Notes under the pieces: model-generated
The model's database searches: none
Seen by the model: the letters and a program-made list of their open reading frames with translations, nothing else
What the model was told of the DNA's origin: nothing
Shown: piece by piece, positions 51,815 to 60,856 of the stretch
Numbering within the stretch: the first letter of the stretch is position 1
Layout: every line of letters begins with the position of its first letter
NCBI RefSeq assembly: GCF_000473045.1
Contig: NZ_AXAY01000009.1
Coordinates: forward strand, 124,001-188,000
Direction: 5' to 3'
From: Bradyrhizobium sp. WSM3983
GTDB taxonomy: Bacteria; Pseudomonadota; Alphaproteobacteria; Rhizobiales; Xanthobacteraceae
DNA length: 64,000 bases
Program-made: the position numbers and the translations under genes

Positions 51815-53818
51815 ATGAACGATCACCCCACCAAGATGTTTTCGCAACTCGATGGTGCTGAGCCATCCGAGATCGATGGTCTGGGGCTATCCCTGCGGGG
51901 CATCAGCAGGGAGATCGGAGGCAGGCGGATACTCGAGAATATAAGTCTTGAGATCCACAGAAGCGAGTATGTGGCTGTCGTCGGTCGAAGCGGGTCCGGC
52001 AAGACGGTCCTGCTCCGAATGATCGCGGGCTTCGAGGAAACGAAAGAAGGCAAACTACTCCTGGATGGGATCGACGTAACCTCCAAGAAGGCTGCCGAGC
52101 GCGGCGTAGGCGTGGTGTTCCAATCTTTCGCGCTTTTCCCGCATCTAAATGTGTCCCGGAACGTGGCTTTTGGCCTCCAGTACGGCGGGCGGACACCGCA
52201 ATCCAAGGACAATGTCGCCGAGGCGGTTCGCTGGGCATTGGAACTGGTAGATCTCGGCGACCTCGGCGATCGTCAGATCCAGCAACTCTCGGGCGGTCAG
52301 AAGCAACGCGTGGCGCTCGCAAGGACGCTCGTTATCAGACCGCGTGTACTGCTCCTGGATGAACCGCTGGGCGCACTCGATGCGGGCCTTCGCGCAAGAA
52401 TGCAACGAGAGCTCGTGGCGTTACAGAGGCGACTCCAAATCCCATTTATCCATTTTACCGGCGATGACGCGGAAGCTCTGTCGGTCGGCGACCGGATCGT
52501 CGTATTGGATGCTGGACATATCGAGCAGGTCGGAAGCCCATCGCAGATCCTGTCGACGCCACGCTCGGAACGCGTAGCCAGGGTATTCGATCGCTTCAAC
52601 ATCGTTAGTTCGCGCGAACTTGGGCGCGGCTCGTATCCAGGCATGCACCCCGATTGCCTGGCTTGTTTTCCCATTCAATCGACGAAGGTCGAAGAAACGC
52701 AGCCGACGCCGCCCGGTACGAGCGGTCAATCTGCTATCGAAGCGAGCTTCATTGCGTCGGAGCGGCTGGATGGAAAGATTCGCGGCTTCTTCGCGTCAGG
52801 CGACGGTACGATTCTGCAGACCGAGCGGGACGTCGACGAGCATACCGAGCCACTGGTGCCGCGACGCACTTATCGACTGACCTGGCCGGCCACTGTCACG
52901 CAGGTATTCGAATCCACGGCCCCTCAGGACGAACCGTCGACATTACAGCAGGTAAGGTCGCCGCCGTCGGCTCGGACAGCACGGTCAGGGCTCCTTGTGT
53001 TGCCCGCGGTCCTCTGGATGATGCTATTTCTTCTACTGCCGCTGGCTGCCATAGTCATCGTAAGCTTTTGGACGCAGACGACCTTCGCCATTCGCCCCAT
53101 TCCGACGCTTTCGAACTGGACCAACTTCCTAACGACGCGGACGTATCTAGAGGCCACGCTCACCACACTCAGGTTGTGGGGAATCGTTCTGACTGCCTCG
53201 TTCATATTGAGCGTTCCTGTAGCGGTCTACATCGGCCTCTTCGTCAGAAGCCGGACGGTCCAGACCGCTCTCATCGTCGCGTGCATCATTCCATTTTGGA
53301 CATCCTTTCTTATTCGAGTTCTCGCATGGCGTCCGATGCTCGGACGAGAGGGAGCTGTGAACGAGATCCTGCAGTGGCTTCACGTGACGAGCGCGCCGCT
53401 CGATCAGTTGCTGTTCTCAGAGCTGAGCGTTCTTATCGGAATGACTCAGGTCTACTCGGTATTCGTAGTAGGGCCGGTCGCGTACATGGTCTCACGTATC
53501 GATCGTAATCTTATCGAGGCGGCGCGAGACCTCGGCGCGAGCTTCTTAGCAGTTCTGTTTCGGATCGTGTTGCCGTTGAGCAAGCCGGGATTGTTGGTTG
53601 GGGCCATATTCGTCTCCGTGATGGTGCTCGGAGAGTTTGCGACCTCAGCCGCGTTGTCAGGACGTCAGGTCAACCTCCTTGGAAACGTCATAGTGAACCA
53701 GGTCGGCACCCTTCGATGGGCGTTAGCCTCAGTCGTGGGCTGCGTCCTGACGATGCTGGCGGTGCTGGTGGTCGGTGGGCTGTTCAGGATTGCCGCCATC
53801 AAGCGGGGGTTCCGCTGA
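51815..53818 (+). CDS. ABC transporter fusion protein: PotA-like ATPase joined to PotB-like permease, H-loop altered
   Basis: One uninterrupted 667-codon frame. Residues about 24-255 are an ABC ATPase: GRSGSGKT at 57-64, Q103 in VVFQSFALFPHL, LSGGQKQRVALAR at 158-170 and LLLDEPLGALD at 179-189. The switch region reads FIHFTGDDAEAL (211-222); alignment with THDQEEAL puts Gly216 at the conserved histidine. Residues about 305-367 look like a TOBE remnant. From about 392 a permease with six membrane segments follows, with its EAA loop EAARDLGASFLAVLFRIVLP. ATPase and permease are normally separate. A second, normal ATPase is encoded at 56728. Confidence 0.9.
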   Translation: MNDHPTKMFSQLDGAEPSEIDGLGLSLRGISREIGGRRILENISLEIHRSEYVAVVGRSGSGKTVLLRMIAGFEETKEGKLLLDGIDVTSKKAAERGVGVVFQSFALFPHLNVSRNVAFGLQYGGRTPQSKDNVAEAVRWALELVDLGDLGDRQIQQLSGGQKQRVALARTLVIRPRVLLLDEPLGALDAGLRARMQRELVALQRRLQIPFIHFTGDDAEALSVGDRIVVLDAGHIEQVGSPSQILSTPRSERVARVFDRFNIVSSRELGRGSYPGMHPDCLACFPIQSTKVEETQPTPPGTSGQSAIEASFIASERLDGKIRGFFASGDGTILQTERDVDEHTEPLVPRRTYRLTWPATVTQVFESTAPQDEPSTLQQVRSPPSARTARSGLLVLPAVLWMMLFLLLPLAAIVIVSFWTQTTFAIRPIPTLSNWTNFLTTRTYLEATLTTLRLWGIVLTASFILSVPVAVYIGLFVRSRTVQTALIVACIIPFWTSFLIRVLAWRPMLGREGAVNEILQWLHVTSAPLDQLLFSELSVLIGMTQVYSVFVVGPVAYMVSRIDRNLIEAARDLGASFLAVLFRIVLPLSKPGLLVGAIFVSVMVLGEFATSAALSGRQVNLLGNVIVNQVGTLRWALASVVGCVLTMLAVLVVGGLFRIAAIKRGFR

Positions 53819-54669
53819 TGGAGGGGCACAATCTGATCAGAACGGCGCTTCTCGTTTGGTGCGCGGCATTCTTGGCCTTCCTGTATTCGCCACTGCTCGT
53901 GATGGGGGTCCTTAGTTTTCAGACTGGGCCCGATGGCGGACCACAGTTCCCCATCGTTGAGTGGTCGCTCTATTGGTATCGGCACCTGTTCGGTCTGACG
54001 CCGCCGTCGCGCGTCGCGCCGCTTCCGATCGGCGACGCTTTGTTGAGGTCGTTGACGTTGGCGTGTCTCACGATGGTGATCTCGACCATCTTGGGCGTGC
54101 TGGCCGCCAATGCCTTCCGCCGTCGGTTCCTCGGCGATCGCGTGGCCTTCGGGTTGATCTTGCTCGGGATGCTCACTCCAGGTGTCCTTGTCGGTCTCGG
54201 GATCGCGCTCCTGGCGAACGGAGCGGGAATACCGCGTACGTGGTGGGGTACCGGGCTTGCAGCGCACGTCGTGTATACCCTGCCATTCTCGTTTCTCGTT
54301 ATGACCGTCGTGTTTCGCCGCTTCGATCCAGTGCTTGAGGACGCCGCGGCGAGTCTCGGCGTATCGCCGGCGCGGACATTTAGGCGTGTGACGTTCCCCC
54401 TGATCAGTCCAGGCATCGTGAGCTCGATGCTGTTCGCTTTCACACTCAGCTATGACGAATTCGCGAGGACGCTGTTTTCCGCCGGCGCCGATGCGACATT
54501 GCCGCTCGCAATCTACGGCACTTTCACGACCGAGATTCATCCGAATTTGTTCGCATTCGGTGTCATCACCACTCTGTTCTCTCTCTCCTTGCTGGCTGTC
54601 TACGGGGCGTTGATGGCGATCACCGTGATGCGAACTAAGCGGCACGCCATTCAGGAGGAAATCGCATGA
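53818..54669 (+). CDS. ABC transporter permease (PotC-like)
   Basis: 283 residues from an ATG overlapping the preceding stop by 1 base (TGATG). About six membrane segments are present, with the coupling loop EDAAASLGVSPARTFRRVTF and the later FTLSYDEFARTLFSAG typical of PotC-type proteins. It pairs with the permease half of the fusion protein upstream. The SDR gene overlaps its end by 4 bases. Confidence 0.9.
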   Translation: MEGHNLIRTALLVWCAAFLAFLYSPLLVMGVLSFQTGPDGGPQFPIVEWSLYWYRHLFGLTPPSRVAPLPIGDALLRSLTLACLTMVISTILGVLAANAFRRRFLGDRVAFGLILLGMLTPGVLVGLGIALLANGAGIPRTWWGTGLAAHVVYTLPFSFLVMTVVFRRFDPVLEDAAASLGVSPARTFRRVTFPLISPGIVSSMLFAFTLSYDEFARTLFSAGADATLPLAIYGTFTTEIHPNLFAFGVITTLFSLSLLAVYGALMAITVMRTKRHAIQEEIA

Positions 54670-55412
54670 AAGGCGCGCCGATATCCGACCAGACCGCTAT
54701 CGTTACGGGCGCAGCAAGCGGAATCGGAAAGGCGATCGCCGAGAAGCTCTGTGCCTTGGGTTATCGGCTCGTGCTCGGCGACAAGTCGGAGTCGGTGAGA
54801 GACGTCGTAGAGTGTCTAAACTCTAAGGAGGGACAGGCGACGGCCGTGATCGGCGATGTGGCCGACCCTCATCATGCGCATTCGCTTATCGCGGAAGCGC
54901 AGCGCTATGGAGGCGCATGCGCGCTAGTGAACAACGCCGGATATCTGGTCCAGTCGCCGTTCACCTCCCTGACGATCTCCGAGTGGGATCGGATGATAGC
55001 GGTCCACCTGCGCGGGACGTTTCTCTGCTGCGCCGCCGCGATTCCGCTGATGTTGGCTCGTGGAGGCGGGACCATCGTGAACATGGCATCTCAGCTTGGC
55101 CAGAAAGGCGGGATCGAGTTGGCGCATTACTCGGCCGCTAAAGCCGGCATCATAGGACTGACGAAATCGCTCGCCCTCGAGCTCAGCTCCAAGAACATCC
55201 GCGTGAATGCCGTCGCGCCGGGGCCCATCAATACGCCTCTTACCTTGGAGGCGTCCAAGGCATGGCGCGATCGAAAGCTTGATGAACTCCCGTTGGGTAT
55301 CTTCGGCGACCCGTCGGACGTAGCGGAGACAGTTGCGTTCTTACTTTCTCCTGCGGCCCGCCTTTACGTCGGGCAGACGCTCGGACCGAACAGCGGAGAC
55401 GTGATGTTGTGA
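54666..55412 (+). CDS. SDR-family oxidoreductase embedded in the importer operon
   Basis: 248 residues: TGAASGIGKAIAEKL at residues 13-27, NNAGYLVQSPF, the catalytic Ser in VNMASQLGQKGG, YSAAKAGIIGLT, and VAPGPINTPLTLEA. ATGA overlap with the permease gene shows tight coupling. The position inside an ABC importer operon repeats the arrangement at 33034. Confidence 0.88.
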   Translation: MKGAPISDQTAIVTGAASGIGKAIAEKLCALGYRLVLGDKSESVRDVVECLNSKEGQATAVIGDVADPHHAHSLIAEAQRYGGACALVNNAGYLVQSPFTSLTISEWDRMIAVHLRGTFLCCAAAIPLMLARGGGTIVNMASQLGQKGGIELAHYSAAKAGIIGLTKSLALELSSKNIRVNAVAPGPINTPLTLEASKAWRDRKLDELPLGIFGDPSDVAETVAFLLSPAARLYVGQTLGPNSGDVML

Positions 55413-55484
55413 ACGTGCCGGCCGACGCCGCCGTACGGCTGGCGTCGCTCAAAGAGTTGAATCGAAACCAAAGGGGCAGCTGCT

Positions 55485-56717
55485 ATGGATCTGATGAAGT
55501 CGACACGACGCAACGTTCTTAAGTCTACTGCCGGCGCGATTGCGCTCGCGGCCGGTGGCGGTACGCCCTTCCTCAAATCCTCGATTGCATGGGCAAAGGC
55601 CAACGATCTCGCGAAGCAGAAGCTAAGCACTATCGGGGTCTCGGTGTCCGTCCAGGAGCGCATACTTTCGGCATTCAAGGCGGAAAGCGGCGTAGGCGCG
55701 GTTTCAGGCACGACCGCGACTTTTCCGGACGCTCAGACGAGGATTCTCTCGGGGTCGACCGAATACGACTGCTGGGAAACGATGGGTGAGCGCGTACCCG
55801 CGCTGGTTTCTACAAGCAATGCGGTGCCGATCGAAATCTCGGCCATTCCACATTGGCGCGACATTCGAGAGACGTTTCTCAAGCCGGATCCGAAATTCTC
55901 CCCCGATGCTCAGGTGTTCGGACAGATATGGGCGGATAAGGCCCAGACCAAGTTGTGGATGGTACCTACGATCTACAATTTCGATAGCGTCGGCTACAAC
56001 CCCGACGCGGTCGCCGCGGAGGAGGCCGGAAGTTGGGCGGCGATCTTCGACGAGAAGTGGAAAGGACGCTCGGGATTGAATACCGATCCACTGATGGCGA
56101 TGGGAGAGGCGCTCCTGGCCATGAACACGACTGGCCTCTTGGAAGTGAAGAACCCCGGCAACCCCAGCAAGAAGCAGATCGACGAAGCCATCAAGTTTTT
56201 GATTTCGAAGAAGAAGGGACGTCAGTTCCGCGCGCTCTGGGGTGATTTTGGAGAGCTGGTCAATTATCTTGCGTCCGGCGAGATAGTGATCAGTGATGCT
56301 TGGCAGCCGGCGATCATGGCCGTACGTGCGCAAGGCAAGCCCGCTCGATACGCGATTCCCAAAGAAGGCTATCGCGCCTGGGCCTACGGCGTCTCACAGT
56401 TGAAAGTGTCCCGCAATCCCGAGGCGGTGCTCGCGTATGCCGATTACTGGTTGTCCGGCCCTCCATCCGCCGTGGTCTCGGAACAAGGTTATTATTCTCC
56501 GACCCGAACGATCAAGAACGCGATGAAGCCGGAAAAGTACGCGTTCTGGTACGAGGGAAAGTCCTGGATCGGCCCGCCGGAGCGGGGAATTGTCGAAGGC
56601 GAAGTGCGTGACGGCGGATCGCTTGAGGCGCGATCCTCGCATGTCGCCTTCTGGCACCAGTGGCCCGACGAGTATGACTATCTCGTTCAACGCTGGGATG
56701 AGTTCTTGACTGCGTGA
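55485..56717 (+). CDS. ABC substrate-binding protein (PotD-like), Tat-type signal
   Basis: 410 residues. STRRNVLKSTAGAIALAAGG is a clear twin-arginine signal. The mature protein has the type 2 binding-protein pattern: TATFPDAQTRILSGSTEYDC, WMVPTIYNFDSVGYNPDAVA, GDFGELVNYLASGEIVISDA and YWLSGPPSAVVSEQGYYSPT. It should deliver the substrate to the permease pair at 51815/53818 in the inner membrane. Confidence 0.88.
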   Translation: MDLMKSTRRNVLKSTAGAIALAAGGGTPFLKSSIAWAKANDLAKQKLSTIGVSVSVQERILSAFKAESGVGAVSGTTATFPDAQTRILSGSTEYDCWETMGERVPALVSTSNAVPIEISAIPHWRDIRETFLKPDPKFSPDAQVFGQIWADKAQTKLWMVPTIYNFDSVGYNPDAVAAEEAGSWAAIFDEKWKGRSGLNTDPLMAMGEALLAMNTTGLLEVKNPGNPSKKQIDEAIKFLISKKKGRQFRALWGDFGELVNYLASGEIVISDAWQPAIMAVRAQGKPARYAIPKEGYRAWAYGVSQLKVSRNPEAVLAYADYWLSGPPSAVVSEQGYYSPTRTIKNAMKPEKYAFWYEGKSWIGPPERGIVEGEVRDGGSLEARSSHVAFWHQWPDEYDYLVQRWDEFLTA

Positions 56718-56727
56718 GGCATCGATC

Positions 56728-57804
56728 ATGGTCAGCCTCGCGCTGGAGAATCTGAGTAAGGTCTATCCCAACGGCGTAGTCGGCGTTCGAAGGGTTGACC
56801 TCGATGTCCAAGCGGGCGAGTTCATCGCTCTGGTAGGCCCCTCGGGCTGCGGGAAAACCACCACTTTGCGGATGGTCGCTGGCTTCGAAAAATGTTCCGC
56901 GGGGCGGGTTCTGATCGAGAGGCGTGACGTTACGCGCTTGCCCCCCGAGAGGCGTCCTACCGCAATGGTATTTCAAGACTATGCGTTGTTCCCACATCTC
57001 AATGTTCGGGAGAACATCGCCTTCGGGCTACGTTTCCAAAGTCGGGGGCGGCCAAGCGAACGGATAGCCGATCTGGCTCGGATGCTTCGTCTGGAGGACG
57101 TTCTCAATCGGCAGATCGACTCTTTGTCGGGCGGGCAGCGGCAACGCGTAGCATTGGCAAGAGCGCTTTCGGTCGAACCTTCGATCCTCCTATTGGACGA
57201 GCCGCTTGGTGCATTAGATGCGAGCCTCAGAAAGGAGGTGCAATCCGAGCTCAAGATACTGCAACGGCGTCTTGGGCTGACGTTTCTTTTCGTGACGCAT
57301 AGCCAGGCGGAGGCATTGGCTCTTTCCGATCGCATCGTCGTGATGAACGCCGGCTGGGTTGAACAGGTCAGTACTCCCGAAGATCTTTGCGCCCGGCCAA
57401 CGTCCCGGTTCGTGGCCAAGTTCGTAGGAAGAAATCTTGTTCTCGACGCCGATGTAATCGATCGACGTGGAGGTGAAGTCCAAGTCGAAACCCGGCTCGG
57501 GACGTTTGGCGCAAAAGGCGAGCTCCGAAGCGGAAATGCGGCATTGTCCATCAACCTCGACCGCATCGACATCGCTGGGGTCGCGAATCGGCGCGAAGTC
57601 GAGGCGAACTATAATTCCTTGGAGGCTCGAGTGGTCACAAGCTGCACGGTCGCCGGCCGAATAAGCCTCTCGCTTGGCCTGGCCGACGGCTCCGAGATCC
57701 GCGTCGATCGGCGAGCAGATCGCTTCGATACCGGCGCTCTCGAAGCGGGCGCTTCCGTAAAACTGACCTGGAAGATCGAGGACGCGACATTGGTGACTGC
57801 GTGA
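56728..57804 (+). CDS. ABC transporter ATP-binding protein (PotA-like), second ATPase of the system
   Basis: 358 residues with complete motifs: GPSGCGKTTTLRMVAGFE, MVFQDYALFPHL, LSGGQRQRVALARALS, LLLDEPLGALDASL and FVTHSQAEALAL with the switch histidine. A TOBE domain ends the protein (FVGRNLVLDADVIDR, and VKLTWKIEDATLV). Because the fused ATPase at 51815 lacks the switch histidine, this subunit could form a heterodimer with it and supply the competent catalytic site. Confidence 0.92.
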   Translation: MVSLALENLSKVYPNGVVGVRRVDLDVQAGEFIALVGPSGCGKTTTLRMVAGFEKCSAGRVLIERRDVTRLPPERRPTAMVFQDYALFPHLNVRENIAFGLRFQSRGRPSERIADLARMLRLEDVLNRQIDSLSGGQRQRVALARALSVEPSILLLDEPLGALDASLRKEVQSELKILQRRLGLTFLFVTHSQAEALALSDRIVVMNAGWVEQVSTPEDLCARPTSRFVAKFVGRNLVLDADVIDRRGGEVQVETRLGTFGAKGELRSGNAALSINLDRIDIAGVANRREVEANYNSLEARVVTSCTVAGRISLSLGLADGSEIRVDRRADRFDTGALEAGASVKLTWKIEDATLVTA

Positions 57805-57835
57805 CGGTGCGTCAGTCGCAACAGGAGGAGTGAGC

Positions 57836-59239
57836 ATGGGAATTCTGATCAAGAACGGCACTGTTGTGAATGCACATCAGACATTGAGCGCCGATGTTTA
57901 TTGCGACGCAGACAAGATCACCGCGATAGGCAAGGATCTGGAGGTTCCCGCGGGAACGCAGATTATCGATGCCGATGGGAAGCTAGTCATGCCTGGCGGC
58001 ATCGATCCGCACACGCATTTCGAGTTGTTGTTCATGGGCACGGTTAGCCGAGATGACTTCTTCTCTGGCACGGCCGCGGGCCTGGCCGGTGGAACTACGA
58101 CAACTATCGACATGTGCATCCCCGATCCGGGACAATCGCTCTTGGAGGGGGTATCCGTCTGGAAGCAGCGGGCAGAGAAAGCGGCTGCCGACTACTCGTT
58201 TCATGTGGCAGTCAGCTCATGGTCAACACGTGTCAGCGAGGAGATGGGAGAGGTCGTCAAGACGCACGGAATTCCAAGCTTCAAACACTTCATGGCGTAC
58301 AAGGGCGCCTACATGGTCGATGACGAAGCCATGCTCCATAGCTTTGCCCGCGCCAGGGAGCTTGGCGCGATCGTCAATGTGCACTGCGAAAACGGCGATG
58401 CCGTAGCTTATTTGCAAGCAGATCTTTTGAGGCGCGGCGTGACGGGGCCGGAAGGCCATCCGTTGTCTCGGCCGATCGAAGTCGAGGCTGAAGCCACGAA
58501 CAGGGTCATCTCGATCGCTCAAATCACGAAGACACCCCTGTATATCGTCCACGTTTCGTGCAAAGAAGCGCTCGAGGCGGTATCACGAGCGAGACTTTCC
58601 GGTCAGAAAGTGTACGCAGAAGCTCTTGGAGCCCATCTTACGATCGACGACAGCGTCTACAAGTCCGCGGATTTTGACGAAGCTGCGGGTTTTGTTATGA
58701 GCCCTCCGTTCAGGTCGAAAGGACATTGCCAGGCACTGTGGAATGGGCTTCAGGCCGGCCACATTCAGGTCGTGGCAAGCGACCACGTCACATTCAACAA
58801 GGAACAGAAGAGGATGGGGCGCGATAATTTTGCGGCCATTCCGAACGGAACCGGCGGAATCGAAGATCGAATGTCGCTCGTTTGGGATGGAGGGGTGCGT
58901 CGTGGTCTATTGTCGCCGGAAGAGTTCGTCGCCGTCACATCGGCGAACGCAGCAAAGATCTACAATATGTGGCCGCGAAAGGGATTGGTCGCCCCTGGGG
59001 CAGATGCGGACATCGTCGTGTGGGATCCGCATGCAAGTAAGACCATCAGCGCAAAAACGCATAATCACGCGACGGATTTCAGCATCTTCGAAGGCAGAAC
59101 CGTTACAGGCATCCCGAGCGCTACAGTCGCACGGGGACGTATCGCCTACCTGAACGGGCAGCTTCGCGCAGAGCGAGGCGCAGGACGTCTTGTCAAGAGA
59201 TACGCGTTTGGTGTCGCATATGCCGCAAATCACGCGTAG
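57836..59239 (+). CDS. Dihydropyrimidinase / D-hydantoinase family cyclic amidohydrolase
   Basis: 467 residues from the ATG at 57836 after AGGAGGAGTG. The binuclear metal site is intact: His59-x-His61 in GGIDPHTHFE, Lys150 in SFKHFMAYKGAYM (the carboxylated lysine, at the number usual for hydantoinases) with Tyr155, the His in VHCENGD, the His in IVHVSCKEAL and the late Asp in ASDHVTFN. It hydrolyses cyclic ureides (dihydropyrimidines, hydantoins) to N-carbamoyl products. The carbamoyl amidase at 51091 would then release ammonia and CO2. It ends the co-directional run from 51091. Confidence 0.93.
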   Translation: MGILIKNGTVVNAHQTLSADVYCDADKITAIGKDLEVPAGTQIIDADGKLVMPGGIDPHTHFELLFMGTVSRDDFFSGTAAGLAGGTTTTIDMCIPDPGQSLLEGVSVWKQRAEKAAADYSFHVAVSSWSTRVSEEMGEVVKTHGIPSFKHFMAYKGAYMVDDEAMLHSFARARELGAIVNVHCENGDAVAYLQADLLRRGVTGPEGHPLSRPIEVEAEATNRVISIAQITKTPLYIVHVSCKEALEAVSRARLSGQKVYAEALGAHLTIDDSVYKSADFDEAAGFVMSPPFRSKGHCQALWNGLQAGHIQVVASDHVTFNKEQKRMGRDNFAAIPNGTGGIEDRMSLVWDGGVRRGLLSPEEFVAVTSANAAKIYNMWPRKGLVAPGADADIVVWDPHASKTISAKTHNHATDFSIFEGRTVTGIPSATVARGRIAYLNGQLRAERGAGRLVKRYAFGVAYAANHA

Positions 59240-59289
59240 CGTGCCGGCTAGTGGGTGGAATCGACCCGAAATACGGAACAACGTCATGT

Positions 59290-59420
59290 ACGACGTTTAT
59301 CTCAGCGGAATTGGCGCGGGCATCGCGAAACGGTTGGCCAGCGAAGGAGCCAACGTACTTGCTGTAGACCGCGATGCCGCTGGGCTCGCTACATGGGGTG
59401 GACGTAAAGCGGGGCAGCGT
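59290..59420 (+). pseudogene. N-terminal SDR fragment
   Basis: A short frame reads SGIGAGIAKRLASEGANVLA then VDRDAAGLA, the cofactor-binding start of an SDR lacking its first strand and everything after. It is debris at the border of the hydantoinase unit. Confidence 0.6.
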
Positions 59421-59429
59421 CATTGCGCA

Positions 59430-60818
59430 TCAGCGCCATGTACGCGCCGAACGGCGGTCTGAATCCCAGCATATCCATCGAGGAATGGGAGCTGTTCTTC
59501 TCACGGATCGGCGCGGCCTCGGATTTTAGTGACGACTGGCTCAGTTACTCAGGCGTCAAACTGCAAGTTGACGGAGGCATTGACGCTGCGAACAGCCGCG
59601 ATGCGGGACGGCTATCCCGACGATCGCGAATACAAGGGCACCATCGTCATAGAGCCCTCTAGGTTCAATGCCCTCGTTGCGACCGCCAACCGCTACGGCT
59701 GGCGTGTCGGCGTTCATGCGGTCGGCGACACCGCTATCGACCGCGTTCTGGATGCCTATGAACTGGCAGACGCGGAGCGGTCCATCAAAGGCAGGCGCTT
59801 TATCGTCATCCATGGCAGCCTGATGCGACCAGACCAAATGCAACGCGCAAAACTGGACTTGCGCGTCGACGCGCAGACCTCGTTCCTTTGGGACAAGGCA
59901 GCCTTCGTGGCGAAATTTCTCGGAAAAGAGACTGCGGATCGGGCTTTCCCCATGCGGACAATGATCGACATCATGGGTTTGAATGCGGTCGGGCAGGGAA
60001 CGGACTACCCGATCAATCTCCTCAATCCCTTCGCCAACAAGTACGTCATGGTCACGCGCCGCGAGCTGTTCAGCACCGAAGCAGCGATTTACGCGCGACT
60101 GGTCTCCGAGACCATTCCGCGGGCACGCATCGCGGTGCTCTATCAGAACGACGACTATGGGCGCGAATACCTTCGCAGCTTCAAGGCTGAGCTGGCGTGG
60201 CTCGATCCGCAGGCTGAAATTGTCGCTACCGCGCCTTACGAGGTGACGTCGCCGACGGTCGATTCGCAGGTGGTATCGCTAGCCAGCACCGACGCCAATG
60301 TCTTTCTGAATGCGTCGACCGGCAAGTTCACCTCGCAGGCGATCCGCAAGGCAGGTGAACTTGGATGGCACGCACAGCAGTTCTTGCCGATCGGAAGCAA
60401 CTTCGTTGCGACAACTCTCAAGCCGGCGGGGCTGGAAAATGCGAAGGGCGCGATTTCGGCTACGCCGACAAAGACCGTGGGCGATCCCGAATGGGCCCAC
60501 GACCCTGCCTATCTCGAGTGGTTGGCTTTCATGAAGAAGTATTATCCGGAAGGCGATATCGAGGACCAGCTAAACTTCACGGGATGGAACGTCGCCGTTC
60601 TCATGACCAAGGTGATCGAAGCCTGCGGTTCCGACCTTTCACCGCAGAACCTGATGAAGCAGGCCACGGCACTTAAGAACGTGACGCTTCCCGGCCTGAT
60701 TCCCGGCATCACCGTCAATACGATCCCTGACGACTACTGCCTTATCAAATCACTCAGGCCGCAACGCTTCGATGGTGAGCGTTGGGTCCCGATTTTCGGC
60801 ACTATGGCAGCTCGATAG
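59430..60818 (+). pseudogene. Chimeric remnant: YtcJ-like amidohydrolase piece joined in frame to a LivK-type binding protein C-terminus
   Basis: From 59430 the frame encodes an amidohydrolase piece (NGGLNPSISIEEWELFFSRI, YSGVKLQVDGGIDAA), shifts frame near 59600, and continues GYPDDREYKGTIVIEPSRFN, GWRVGVHAVGDTAIDRVLDA and GQGTDYPINLLNPF. Around 60065, without interruption, it becomes the C-terminal half of a branched-chain-type binding protein: RIAVLYQNDDYGREYLRSFK, EVTSPTVDSQVVSLAS, KPAGLENAKGAISATP and RFDGERWVPIFG. Neither part has its own start or signal peptide. The 429-codon open frame is a recombination product and probably not functional. Confidence 0.8.
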
Positions 60819-60856
60819 GGCACGGAGCCGTCGGCCTGAGCGAAGCGAGCTATCCG

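Noticed and set aside
53665..54645. A 326-codon minus-strand frame opposite the PotC-like permease
   Set aside because: The same mirror effect gives a very polar, low-complexity translation. The plus-strand permease explains the DNA.
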